Assembly: GCA_024734555.1 (NCBI GenBank)
Contig: JANPWX010000653.1
Location: forward strand, 1,717,824-1,781,823
Source of the DNA: Trochalopteron elliotii
Lineage: Eukaryota; Chordata; Aves; Passeriformes; Leiothrichidae
Direction of reading: 5' to 3'
DNA: 64,000 nt
Part shown: in pieces, positions 1 to 9,375 of the stretch
Layout of the letters: each line of letters opens with the position of its first letter
How positions within the stretch are numbered: the first letter of the stretch is position 1
Notes under the pieces: model-generated
What the model saw: the letters and a program-made list of their open reading frames with translations, nothing else
Told to the model about the DNA's origin: nothing
Database searches by the model: none
Position numbers and translations under genes: made by a program

Positions 1-33
1 CGCCCCCCTCCCCAAAAGGGAGCGGATACTCAC
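1..33 (-). other. NAT8L: NAT8L intron 1, donor end
   Basis: On the minus strand the sequence after the exon reads GTGAGTATCC, a near-ideal U1 donor (GTGAGT). The intron interrupts a codon after its first base (phase 1). Only these 33 bases of the intron are present; the next exon is outside the window. Confidence 0.9.
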
Positions 34-367
34 CCGCCAGCAGCCCGTAGAGCAGCTGAGTGAGGGGCTGCTGCTTCAGCCCCCTGAACGCCGTGTTGGG
101 GATTCGCTCCATGATCCCCTCGTAAAAGATGCGGCGCACCACCTCCTGTTCCGAGGGGTGGAATTCGCGGATATAGACATTGTCGCGCCTGGGGTCTTCT
201 TTTGGTGGGGTGAGGGGAGGTGGGGGTGAGGGAGGGGAGCCCGCCAAAGAGGGCCACATCTGGGAGGAGGAAACAATGATCGTGTCTTTTTTGGATCCCG
301 GGATTGATTCATGATCTTCCGCCACAATCTTGGTCTCACAAACCATCTTGGGAGACAGACAATGCAT
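34..367 (-). CDS. NAT8L: NAT8L exon 1: N-acetylaspartate synthetase, N-terminal 111 codons (partial gene)
   Basis: The minus strand from 367 to 34 encodes 111 codons plus one base, ending at a consensus donor (GCGG then GTGAGT). I recognise the protein as NAT8L, which makes N-acetyl-L-aspartate from acetyl-CoA and L-aspartate in neurons and is membrane-associated (mitochondria and ER). The start MHC....MVCETKIVAEDHE matches the remembered mammalian amino terminus. A Pro/Ser-rich linker follows at residues 39-59. A strongly conserved block starts near residue 64 (VYIREFHPSEQEVVRRIFY) and runs through GIMERIPNTAFRGL at 84-97. LLYGLLA at 105-111 begins the membrane helix. The GNAT catalytic domain with its acetyl-CoA loop lies in later exons beyond the left edge. 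The linker seems shorter than the Ala/Gly/Pro-rich one I recall in mammals. Start: Met1 (367-365) has a weak Kozak context; Met8 (346-344) has a strong one. I keep Met1 because the seven residues before Met8 resemble the family. The family call is very secure. Confidence 0.95.
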
Positions 368-558
368 GCAAACCGGCCGCGGGGAGGGGGCGAGGAGAAA
401 AACGGGAGGGGAGGTGTCAGAAAATTAACAAAAAAATAAGATTAAAAAAAAAAAAAAAAAGGAAAAAGGGGAGGGGGAAAGAGCGGGGCGCGGAGCCGGC
501 ACGGAGACCCGCGGGCAGCGGGGCGCAGAGCAGCGCGGCCGGGCGGTACGGGAGGAAG
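368..558 (-). other. NAT8L: Probable NAT8L 5' UTR with a 17-nt uridine run
   Basis: This is the stretch between the NAT8L ATG and the start site predicted about 25-30 nt downstream of the TATA box. On the transcript strand it is pyrimidine-rich. It contains a run of 17 T (plus-strand A at 444-460) followed by a second T-rich segment near 421-440. The outer boundary is inferred from TATA spacing, not observed. I see no convincing 3' splice site inside it, so an unspliced leader is the simplest reading. Confidence 0.6.
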
Positions 559-583
559 GAGCCCCGCTGCATTTTGGAGAGGC

Positions 584-590
584 ATTTATA
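584..590 (-). promoter_or_regulatory. NAT8L: TATA box of the NAT8L promoter
   Basis: The minus strand reads CCCTATAAATGCC here, a good TATA box (TATAAAT). It lies about 220 bases upstream of the ATG, with GC-rich DNA on both sides. It should place the start of transcription near 555-562. The consistently spaced CCAAT box further upstream supports it. Confidence 0.7.
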
Positions 591-619
591 GGGCGGGGGG
601 GGCCGCGGGTCCCCGGGGT
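591..619 (+). promoter_or_regulatory. G-quadruplex-prone GC box cluster between TATA and CCAAT
   Basis: The plus strand carries four G runs of 3, 8, 3 and 4 bases separated by 1-5 base loops, which fits the G3+N1-7 quadruplex pattern. The same bases include an Sp1-like GGGCGG. For NAT8L this is the template strand. Folding is inferred from pattern only. Confidence 0.5.
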
Positions 620-634
620 CCTAGAGCCCCCCGC

Positions 635-639
635 ATTGG
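635..639 (-). promoter_or_regulatory. NAT8L: CCAAT box of the NAT8L promoter
   Basis: The minus strand reads GCAGCCAATGCGG. The CCAAT pentamer sits about 45 bp upstream of the TATA box and about 75-80 bp upstream of the predicted start site, the classic NF-Y position. GC boxes (GGGCGG type) occur at 591-600 and near 664-671. Confidence 0.65.
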
Positions 640-921
640 CTGCGCGGGGTCGCCATGTGATCGGGGGGGCGGGACACCTCCCCCTTGCCCCCCCATCCCT
701 GCACCGCCCCTTGCAAATTACTACGGCGCGGGGTTGCGCGGAGAGTCGGGGGCCGCGCATCCCTGCCCGCATATAGCGGTGCACGCGGAAGGGGGTTATT
801 AATTAATTTTTTATGTAACTGTGTATCTACTGCGAACGCACTGTGCACTCAGCAGCTTTCTGGAGTAGTCGCTGCGGGAGCGCGCGGGGCGCTGCGGGAA
901 CGCGGAGCCGCGGAGAGGGAG

Positions 922-939
922 GGCCGGCCGGCCGGCCGG
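922..939. repeat. (GGCC)n run abutting the assembly gap
   Basis: About four GGCC/CCGG units lead directly into the Ns. The run is self-complementary and extremely GC-rich, a likely reason for the sequencing drop-out. Confidence 0.8.
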
Positions 940-1260
940 NNNNNNNNNNNNNNNNNNNNNNNNNNNNNNNNNNNNNNNNNNNNNNNNNNNNNNNNNNNNN
1001 NNNNNNNNNNNNNNNNNNNNNNNNNNNNNNNNNNNNNNNNNNNNNNNNNNNNNNNNNNNNNNNNNNNNNNNNNNNNNNNNNNNNNNNNNNNNNNNNNNNN
1101 NNNNNNNNNNNNNNNNNNNNNNNNNNNNNNNNNNNNNNNNNNNNNNNNNNNNNNNNNNNNNNNNNNNNNNNNNNNNNNNNNNNNNNNNNNNNNNNNNNNN
1201 NNNNNNNNNNNNNNNNNNNNNNNNNNNNNNNNNNNNNNNNNNNNNNNNNNNNNNNNNNNN
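940..1260. other. Assembly gap (321 N)
   Basis: This is a block of Ns inside the CpG island, 570-890 bp upstream of the NAT8L ATG. Any promoter elements or divergent first exon here cannot be seen. ORFs spanning it are artefacts. Confidence 1.
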
Positions 1261-1680
1261 TTGGGTAAGGACATTAGCGCCCCAGCTCCGCCATCCCGCG
1301 CGGAACGCCCTGCGGGAGCGGAACGGGCTGGGAGGTGCAGCCGCGCGGCCCCCGGCTCGTCCCAAACCCGAGTAAATCCCCTTCTCCATCCCTCAGCGCC
1401 CCCCGGTCAGTAACTTTTCCTGCCGTGCCCACGCCGCTGCGCGGTGCAGGGAGCGCGGCCGGCCCAGCCGCCTCCGCGCCTCTCCGCGGGGCGGTGAGGC
1501 GAGATGGAGGGGGAGGGGGGATGCGCAGGGAGGAGGACCCGAAAAGCTTCGGCCTCTCCCGGTTGGAACCGGCCGGCATCTGCCCGAGGCATGCGCCGTG
1601 CGCGGCCGGTGCAGGGACGGGGCTGGGCGGGGGATGCTGGGCGGGGACACGGGAGGCCCCGGAGCCCCCCAGTCCCGTGA

Positions 1681-1995
1681 GGTGCATCCCCTGAGAGCTT
1701 TGTCTGCGCCTCCCCCTGCCCGGTGACAACCCCCAGCCGTAACAGCTGTGTCTCTCCTCAAACTTCATCTGTGCACCCCCCTGAGACTTGCCACCCCTGC
1801 GAGCCTCAGCCGTGCCTTCACCTGCAAGGTGCACCCTTACACCCCATCAAAGTTTCATCTCTGCCTCTTCCTCCGGTGAGGTGCTCCTGTGCACCCCCCG
1901 TGCAGTCATCTCTCGTTAACATCCCCGTGTCTCCCTGGCAGGTGCACGTGTGAGGTGCACCCGTACACCCTCCCTACAAGTTTCATCCCTGCGTG
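1681..1995. repeat. Degenerate GTGCAC-rich tandem repeat
   Basis: Diverged copies of a C-rich unit recur here. GTGCAC or near matches occur at 1682, 1771, 1829, 1889, 1942 and 1955. The phrase 'GGTGCACCC.TACACCC' followed by 'AAGTTTCATC.CTGC' appears twice, near 1828-1863 and 1954-1992, and a partial copy with CTTCATCT lies near 1763. Copy spacing is irregular (about 90-130 bp), so this is an old, decayed minisatellite at the island shore. A perfect E-box CACGTG is at 1945-1950. Confidence 0.6.
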
Positions 1996-4900
1996 TCCTG
2001 AGAGATGAACTCTGCCGTCAGGGAGTGCGGCTGTGTCACTGGAACTCTGCGGGATTTGCCTTCCCGGAGCTCACAGGCGACTCTTTAGTCCTCAGGAAGA
2101 CGCAGTGACTGGGTCTTTGCTTCAAGCTAAAGCTTGATTTCACTGTGATGATTTCATAGTGGTTTCATTGCTTCAGTTTTCTATTAAAAATAGTTCAGGA
2201 GTATGAGAGAAGGGAGGGAGGAAGGTTTAGATAAGGACTTGGAAGCCTTCCCACCCAGAGGAGCAGTGCCAGCACCCCACAGGCTTGTGCTGCATTGGGC
2301 ATCCCCAGTGAGAAGCTGCTCCTCGGGTGGCTGTGGGACCTACTCGTGGCCAGGCACTGCAGCTGCCAGGCTGCTTGAGCACCCGCAGAGTTCCCCTTTC
2401 TAACGAGCATCGCCTGCAACTGCAGCCGGAGCAACCCCCAGCTCCCACAGCCTGTGACTGTCTGCACTGGAGATTAAAATATGGGATTATAAAAGGCATC
2501 GTGGCACAGGTACAATAGTGGATGAGTTGGCCAAAAGAGCATCTCCTGCTCAAAAGTGGAGCCTCCCGTGGGAGAGAGATCACCCCACTGAGGAGAGGCA
2601 AGGCACATGGCACCCCTGCATCCTCCCCTAACATCTCATCTCATCAAGGAAGGAGTAGTTTGGTACCTCCTTCATTTGGGAGGTACCTGGCAGCCCCAAA
2701 TTCACCAGCACAAAGAATCAGTGGATGGGGAGGAAAAAGCTGAAAAAATCAGGGCAATGTTTGCCTTTGTAATCTGAAAGCTTCGGGCCAAAGATAGGAG
2801 GTTGCTGTTTCAGAAATATAATTAAGATAATGCTTAGTTCCCACATGCCTGGGTTAAGCAGGCATTTATTTTAGTTTCATCCTTTCTAGTAAGATGCATT
2901 CCTTATTTATGAAATTACTACAGTAATGAAAACAACTCCTTAAAAAAAAAAAAATATATATATATATAAACAACCTACTGCAGTTATGTAACAGCCAAGG
3001 GAGCTCCCAATTCTGGGCTATGGACATGAGTGTTTGCAGATGAGTTATCTTTAGAAAAGCACTAAATACTTGTTTACGATTCATGCTGCCTCATTTGAGC
3101 ATCTTATGAGCAGTAATTAATATCTCCTGTTCCCCCAAGATAAGGGGGTATCATCCTTGGCCACAGCAAGGGAACTGAGGCACAGAGGGACGCAGTGATT
3201 TGTGCACCATCATGCAGTGACTCAAAGAAGACACAAAGCACTGGACCAGATTTCCTGAGTCTTTCCTCACTGTACAAATGCCAAACTTTGCCTTTATTAT
3301 TGCAAAGCCAGGATTCAGCTTTCTCTGTAAATGCAGGGGAAGGGAAGGTTCTGGGGGTGCTGCACAATGGGGAGGAGGGAAGGAGGAGCTGAAAGCTGTG
3401 ACTGACTGAAGCAAATGTCAGTGAAAATTAAGGGCCTCTCTGAAATCAATTGCAAAAGCCAGTCAGGTTCACAGACGGCAGATTTGGGTCCCTGGAATGA
3501 AAAGGATATTGTTAACAGCAGCTTGCTGGCAAGGCAACTGCTCTGCCAAGAGCTTTTGGTCTTTAAGAACACAGTTGTCATCCCAAGTCACTGAGGATTT
3601 TACTCTTGAGTTTACTTCTGCTCCTCCAGGACCTGAGGGTAAATCTCCCACATGCCATGACCGACTGCTGAACCTCACGGATAGAACTAATTTAATTAAG
3701 ATGGACAGTTTAAAGTTTGAATGTCATGCCAGTGCTCTCAGAAGCTCTTGCTGCTCAGTGTAAAACAGCAGATTGTAGAGATGTTTGATCCATTGGTACG
3801 TTGGGGAAAAAGTCTGGGATAATGAGGGCAGGCTGTGTGACTGTGGGGGCTGAGGAGGTTTGGGTATTTCAGTAAGAAACATGCTTTGCCTTCAGCAGGT
3901 CTGCTTTGGGCTGACTTTGCTTTGGATTAGCACATCAAACCAGTAAGTCTTGGAAATGCCATTATTTATCCTTCCCAAATCAGCAACTCTCATCTTGGGT
4001 CAAGGGGAGTCACTCCCTCTCATGAGCCCTAGGAAACACCCAGCAAATGTAGAACAGAATTACCAATTCCCCTGGTGACAAGATCATGCTCTGCTCTTCA
4101 TCTGAAATTTTAGTTTTTCTGTCCAGCCCTGGGCTTGAAACATCTTCCAGCCAGATTTTACAGTAACTCTTGAAGCAGCAAGATCTGTGTGATTGCAAAT
4201 CAGGGAAACAATTCAGGAAGAGCAGTTGCTCTCCCAAAGAACCTATACCTAAGGAGTCGGGAACACCAAAGCAGGTCCCCTGCAAACCTCCATCACCCAC
4301 TGCTCAGTGTCTGCTGGAAAAGGAGAGGTCCTGCTGGCTCTGCTGCAAAAGCTGCAGGCAGCCACAATTCTTTGCTCATCAGGGGCTGTATCTATCAACC
4401 TCAGCAATTAACTGGTTGACAGCAAAAGCTGCCCCAGGTTATATTAATGCGGTGATTCCGGAACAGCTCATCCCAGCAGGATGAGGCTGTCTATCAGGGG
4501 TGGCTCCCACCCTGTCCTTTGCAATGTCTCCATCAGTGAGCAGGGGAGATGATATTCAGGTTTAAAGATCTTCTCAGCTGCCTCCGGGTTCTCCTTAAAC
4601 CTAACCTGGACCTTGGTAATTTCAACTGTTTTTTCCACGCTCGACCCAAGATGCCTGGAGCAGGCTGAGCACCCCCAGCACCTCTGGCTGTTTGGTCGCA
4701 GCAACCTCCCACCCTCCTGCTTTGCTGGGCTGGGGAAAAAGTAAAAGCCTCTTTCTTGACTGCAGATATGCATATGAATGTGAGGCATTTGCCTAATAAA
4801 TATCTTCCCGAAGGGGGATTAATTAGCATCCCAAGGTTTTCTCTTTGCACTCCCTCTGTCTGCAGCAGCTCTGCAGCACCTTCTCTTAGGGACGCTGCTT

Positions 4901-5702
4901 TCCTGCTGAGACTGTGTTGGTGTTGCTGCCCCTTTTCCGATGCACAGACCCCCAGGGCTGAGGATTCACAAATCTCCTGCTCAGGAGCCAACACTGGCAG
5001 CAGCTCCCGTGCTGTGTGACTGTCTGGCAGTAACCACACACACATCCTGGTTCTGCCATTCACTGTGGCCCATCACAGCAGTGATGAAGGGCTCCCTCCT
5101 TCTCTGCGTGTCAGGTTGCTGTGAATAAGTCACTATAAAACCTGACATGCCGAATTATTTCCAAGTGGTAAAAATCCATGAATTGGTAACCAGGGCCAGA
5201 GGTGGGATCTGCTGACACACACAGATCTCTGCTGGTGTTGGAGCTGGCTGGCTTTTGCTTTGGGCACAGCAAAGTGGGAGACCAGGCCCCTTTGGAGTCA
5301 CAGAGCCTCACGGCCCAATGTGGATCTCAAATAGATGGAATGAATCATGTGCTAAAAGCAGTTGAGTTTATATGTAAAAGGGAGTTCAGGGTGACTAGCT
5401 CAGCTGTGTAAGTCTCCCCGGGGGATCTCTGAAGATTAATCTCTTCCTACAACTTTTTTGGGCTGAAAGAATTTTGTGGGTTGTGAATTAGATACGAACG
5501 TTTCCCAAACAGTGTGCACGCCCACGGCTGGCTTTATCCTCTGTCAAATGGGGATTTTGGAACTTGCATGTACATTTAATGTACAATAACATCTACGTTG
5601 AAGAAACCCCAGTTTGTTCTAGATCAAAGCAACATTAAAATCTGAGCTATGTAGCAATTACTTAGAGATTTATCTACAGCATCTCAGGAATACTTTCAAG
5701 GA
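1996..5702. other. Intergenic, no gene seen; A13/(TA)n tract
   Basis: No coding exon or recognisable repeat was found except an A13 run followed by an alternating TA tract at 2942-2970. Short ORFs on both strands have no familiar motif. A near-perfect 17-base inverted repeat (TGTACATT...ATGTACA) lies near 5569-5585. Confidence 0.6.
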
Positions 5703-5838
5703 AAGAAGTGTTCAAGGCCAGAGTGGACGAGGCTTTAAGCAGTCTGGTCTAGTCTGGGTGTCTTTGCCCATGGCAGGGGATTGGAACTGGATAATCTTTA
5801 GGGTCCCTTCCAATCCAAACCATTCTATGATTCTATAG
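5703..5838 (+). mobile_element. CR1 LINE 3' end
   Basis: The fragment begins with the end of ORF2-like sequence (GAAGTGTTCAAGGCCAG). It continues through the CR1 3' UTR ('GGGTCCCTTCCAATCC') and ends in the diagnostic tail ATTCTATGATTCTATAG. It is a 5'-truncated, decayed copy of about 135 bp, as is usual for CR1 in birds. Confidence 0.9.
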
Positions 5839-8589
5839 AGATTTTAAGCATCTTCATTTAAGGAGTAGTATTTTCTGACACTGGATATGAAGTCCCAGGG
5901 AGACAACATATCTTTCTTCCTTATAATATTTGCTGCAAGCTTAGATTAAAAAAAAAAAAAACAACAATAAAGGTTGGGTTTTCCCCTCAAATGCTACCAG
6001 ATACTTTCACTTCAATTAGCTGTAGGAGACAGAGCTATGCAAGCAGACCAAGCTCCGTGGTGTATGGGGGAGGCTGTCCAGGGACTGTGTTGGGAGCACA
6101 AAGCCATGAGGAGGGAACAGGGGACATGTCCTGAGAAAAGCTGAGAGCATGAGAGCTCTTATGCACGTGAGAATAACACAGGTGGTGTGAGCCAGGAAAT
6201 GCTCATTTCTTGGGATTTTCAGTGCACCTTCTTTGTAAACAAGCAGCACCGCTTTGGAAAATTACCTTCCTCCACAGTCAGTTCCTTCTTTTGCTGTAAA
6301 TAACCTCCAGCCACCTGAATTTTGGCTACCTGCTTGGGTCAGCAGGGTAGCACTATTACAAAATCTGCTGTATCATGAACAACTCTGTCAATGTGTATCC
6401 ATCTTTGCTAAGGAAGAAGGGGAGAACATGAGGTTAATGACTGTACTTTTGACCGACAGCTGTTTTGCTGGTGATTTAAACAATGGTTGTTTTAACTAAC
6501 GATCACCAAAGTACAACTGTAGCTTTATGATGGGACTTGGATGAGGAGCATCCTATTTACTCTCCACACGGCAGGCACTGCAGCCTGACAGCAGGCAGTG
6601 GGGAAGGAGTTTGAAAAGGACCAAGGGGAGGTAAAAGGAAAACAGGAAGAAAATTGGAACAGAGAAGGTATGAGGATATTCTGTAGCAAGGACAGGAAAA
6701 TTAGATGTCAACCCAACCACAGGTAAAAAAATCTCAAAATACTTCTACTAAATGCCCTGGTTCAAGATGAGCTCTGCAATGATAAAGCAGAAAAGAGTGG
6801 CAAGGTTACTTGAAGTTTTTCTGGTTGCATTTGAGAGTCAGTTCTGCTGCTGAGCAAAGGAAAGTCACATTTTCAGCTTGGCCTGCAAGGCTGACCTGTA
6901 ACTGCTTGCAAGGTCCAGCAAATGCCCCAATTCCTCCAACAGCAATGGGTGTGTAGCTTCAGGGGAGGCAATATAGATCATCCCCTGTGTGGGTTGGGCT
7001 CATGTTCAGAATTGACTTTACACTGGTTTTTCCAGCACTTCATCTAGGCTGGGATTTTCCTTTCCTTTCATAATGCCTCTCAGCAAGGAGCTGAGGCAAA
7101 TTTTCAGGTATTTCCAGTTTTCCTGCTCAGTGATGCCCCCAGGCCACACTGCTTTGAGACACGGACAACAGATCCCCTTCCCCCTGTACATGGAGTGGGA
7201 GGACACTCACTCCAGATGACACAGAGACCTGGGCTCCTTCTGGAGAAGCAACATCTATCACAGAGAGAGGCATCTGACTGATCCCCCCTTCTCTGTCTGG
7301 GGGACCTCAAGTTCTTAAAATCACACTTCCCACAGCTTCCTGATGCTTTGTCCTCTTCTCTACAGAGATCCAGAAGTCCAGCACCCTCCTTGGGGACAGT
7401 TTGAGCATGGGTACAGGTGTTGGGCATCGTCAGTTAGGGTCTACAAGGAGGTTTTTGGGGAGCCCTGGGCAGTCTCTGAGCTGGCCACAGACAGCAATGC
7501 TCACATGTGCCCCCTGCGAAGGGCATTCTGGACATCTGCTCAAGAAAGGTTCCACCCCAAAGTTCACTGGTGGGGCAGGAGGATAGACCTGCTGGAGCAG
7601 GACACAGCCACACATCTGTTTCACAGACTGGTTTTCAGTGTTAGATGCAGACCTGCCTGGAAAACCAGGAGTCTCCATTTTCCTTGAGTAGACAAAGCTA
7701 GAGCAGCTTCAGCCTAGGCTCTCCTGAGAAGTTCAGTTTGGTTTTCTGTGTGTGTGTGTTGCTCTGATTTTGCTGTAGGGGGGATGTTTTGATCCTTGTG
7801 TGCCCTATTTCCTTTAAAACTGAAGTCCTAAAAGCTTGTGAAGTTTGAAAGATGCAGTGGCATTTTTATAGTGGTGAGGTTGATATGTTGATTGCACTGG
7901 GCAAATTCAAAAAGCACAATCCCTTCCCATGGCCTCACAGTCCAGAGCAATGAGCACATCCTGGCACCCTGCAGAGGCCAGGGCAGGGAAGAGGCCATCC
8001 TGCCACTGTGGGTGGATAAAATTGGGCTGAAACAGCCAAAGTGAGCCAGCCTTGAGTCACTTGTGATCCTGCATTCTCAGTGTTGGCACTGAACTGCTCC
8101 CTCTGTGTCAGACAGCTGCTGTACCTGTCTGTTTGTCCAGCTGGGAAAGTGGGTGAGCACCTTCCTAGAATGAAACCGCTGTGCAAACACACACTCATGC
8201 CATTATCCTGCAGCTCACAAATTAATTTGAACTTGATTAAAAACAAAATCAGGGCCACTGATGCAGCAGGGGCCAGGGAAGCAATGATGGATAACAGGCA
8301 AGAGGTGCAGGGCTGGAGCTGCAGGGGCTGGGTGACAGCAGCTGTCTTCAGAAAACAGCAACCTGTGACCCTGGGAAGAAGGAGCCTTACTGTGAGAATA
8401 CCAACATCACCCAGTCAATGGTGCCAGCCAGCCAGGGAAAGGGAGGAGGTTTTAAGGTCCTGAAGGTAGACAGCTTCTTGCTGGTCTGGCGCGAGGATGA
8501 ATTCACTCCAAACTTGGGAAAGGTGCAAATAGTTCCTTGGGAAACAGAGAGCCGGTGAAGCTTCAGCTGCAGGAAATCCCTCCTCCGTG
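5839..8589. other. Intergenic, no gene seen; simple tracts only
   Basis: It contains an A14 run at 5948-5961 and a short (TG)n at about 7747-7759. ORFs up to 127 codons occur on both strands but lack homology I recognise and overlap one another. Confidence 0.55.
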
Positions 8590-8935
8590 GAGAGGAGCCA
8601 GACGAGCTAATCTCCCCACGTTCGAATTTTGCTCTTGGATTTTTGCCCCACCACGGAGCCAGAGGGAGTGAGGCAGGCCAAGGCTGCCCTGGGATACTTG
8701 GAGGGGAGCGGAGGCGCCCCGGGGGACAGGGCTGGCCTGGGGAGCTGGTGCACTGTCCTGGCCGGGCTGAGGGAGAACGAGGGGGGCTCATCCCGCACTG
8801 CGCGGCGCCGAGCAGGGAGCGGGAGAAAGCAAATGCACGCAGACCTCCAGTGGCCCTCCCGAGTACTGCACGGCACTGTCACTGTCACTGTCACTGTCAC
8901 TGCCACCCCAGGGACCGGGACCGAGCCTGAGGCTC
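8590..8935. promoter_or_regulatory. Secondary CpG-rich patch, candidate distal regulatory element
   Basis: Roughly two dozen CpGs, counted by eye, are concentrated in about 350 bp, in contrast to the CpG-poor flanks. The densest part is 8700-8830, with runs such as GCGCGGCGCCGAGC. I see no TATA box or recognisable exon. It could be an enhancer, an alternative or orphan promoter, or simply a locally GC-rich relic. It lies about 8.3 kb upstream of the NAT8L ATG. Confidence 0.4.
8874..8902. repeat. (CACTGT)n microsatellite, about 4.7 copies
   Basis: Four perfect CACTGT units are followed by a diverged CACTGC. The array is short and sits at the right end of the secondary CpG patch. Confidence 0.9.
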
Positions 8936-9065
8936 CTTTTCTTCCCCTGCCACTGCGAGTGAATGAAAAGAGCTCATGTGCACATGAGGGGTCCTGTAGG
9001 AAAACAAAGAGACGTGGAAGAGTTACTCCTCTCCTCCCTGCTTCAGTGGCCAGTGCCTCAACCAT

Positions 9066-9087
9066 AAATAATAATAATAATAATAAA
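9066..9087. repeat. (AAT)n microsatellite
   Basis: About seven AAT/ATA units follow CCATA and end in AAAACC. Confidence 0.9.
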
Positions 9088-9375
9088 ACCCTTTTGAGGC
9101 TGCAGGCTGTGTTTCAGGTCTCAGGGAGAAGACAGGACAGTGCCCGTGCAGCGAAGCACTGTGTGACACTGCCCCGTGGCAGCCCTGGGCTCCGCCTCAC
9201 TTTTGAGGCCCAGAGCCTGCAGCTTCTCTGGGAGGATGCTCTCAGGCACAGGACCCTGGAAATGCAGATAAACCTGCACAGTCCTAATGTGGGTCTGGCT
9301 GTAAGCTCAGCTGCTTACAGCCCCTGCTGTGCACTGGAAACACGGAACCTGAGAGCGTGTGAGACAGGGATTTAA

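Larger units (their letters stand above)
1..1660. promoter_or_regulatory. NAT8L: CpG island covering the NAT8L 5' end
   Basis: CpG dinucleotides are dense from the left edge to about 1660 and become rare afterwards. The island includes the coding exon, 5' UTR, core promoter and about 1 kb upstream, and is broken by the assembly gap. Long ORFs in this part on several frames are explained by the shortage of stop codons in GC-rich DNA. Confidence 0.85.
8833..9375 (+). other. Doubtful 180-codon ORF with in-frame microsatellites
   Basis: An ATG at 8833 opens 180 codons to a stop at about 9375; the same frame is open without an ATG for another 68 codons upstream (from 8629). The product has a Thr-Val repeat from the CACTGT hexamer array, a run of Asn from the AAT array, and no domain I recognise. 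The start context is weak (C at -3, C at +4). Both arrays have periods divisible by three, so they keep the frame whether or not it is translated. I regard it as probably fortuitous, but it is the longest gap-free ORF in the window. Confidence 0.15.

Noticed and set aside
76..339. Other-frame minus-strand ORF over NAT8L exon 1
   Set aside because: It is the shifted frame of the NAT8L coding sequence; the conserved family residues are in the frame starting at 367.
685..1413. Long ORFs spanning the N block on both strands
   Set aside because: Their length comes from unknown bases translated as X; no evidence for coding.
1274..1834. 186-codon minus-strand ORF and overlapping 119-122 codon ORFs upstream of the gap
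   Set aside because: Several overlapping frames are open at once in GC-rich DNA, the products are Pro/Gly/Arg-rich and share nothing with known proteins; typical CpG-island artefacts.
8615..8630. GTTCGAATT near 8619, resembling a tRNA T-loop (B box)
   Set aside because: No A box, acceptor stem or cloverleaf pairing upstream.
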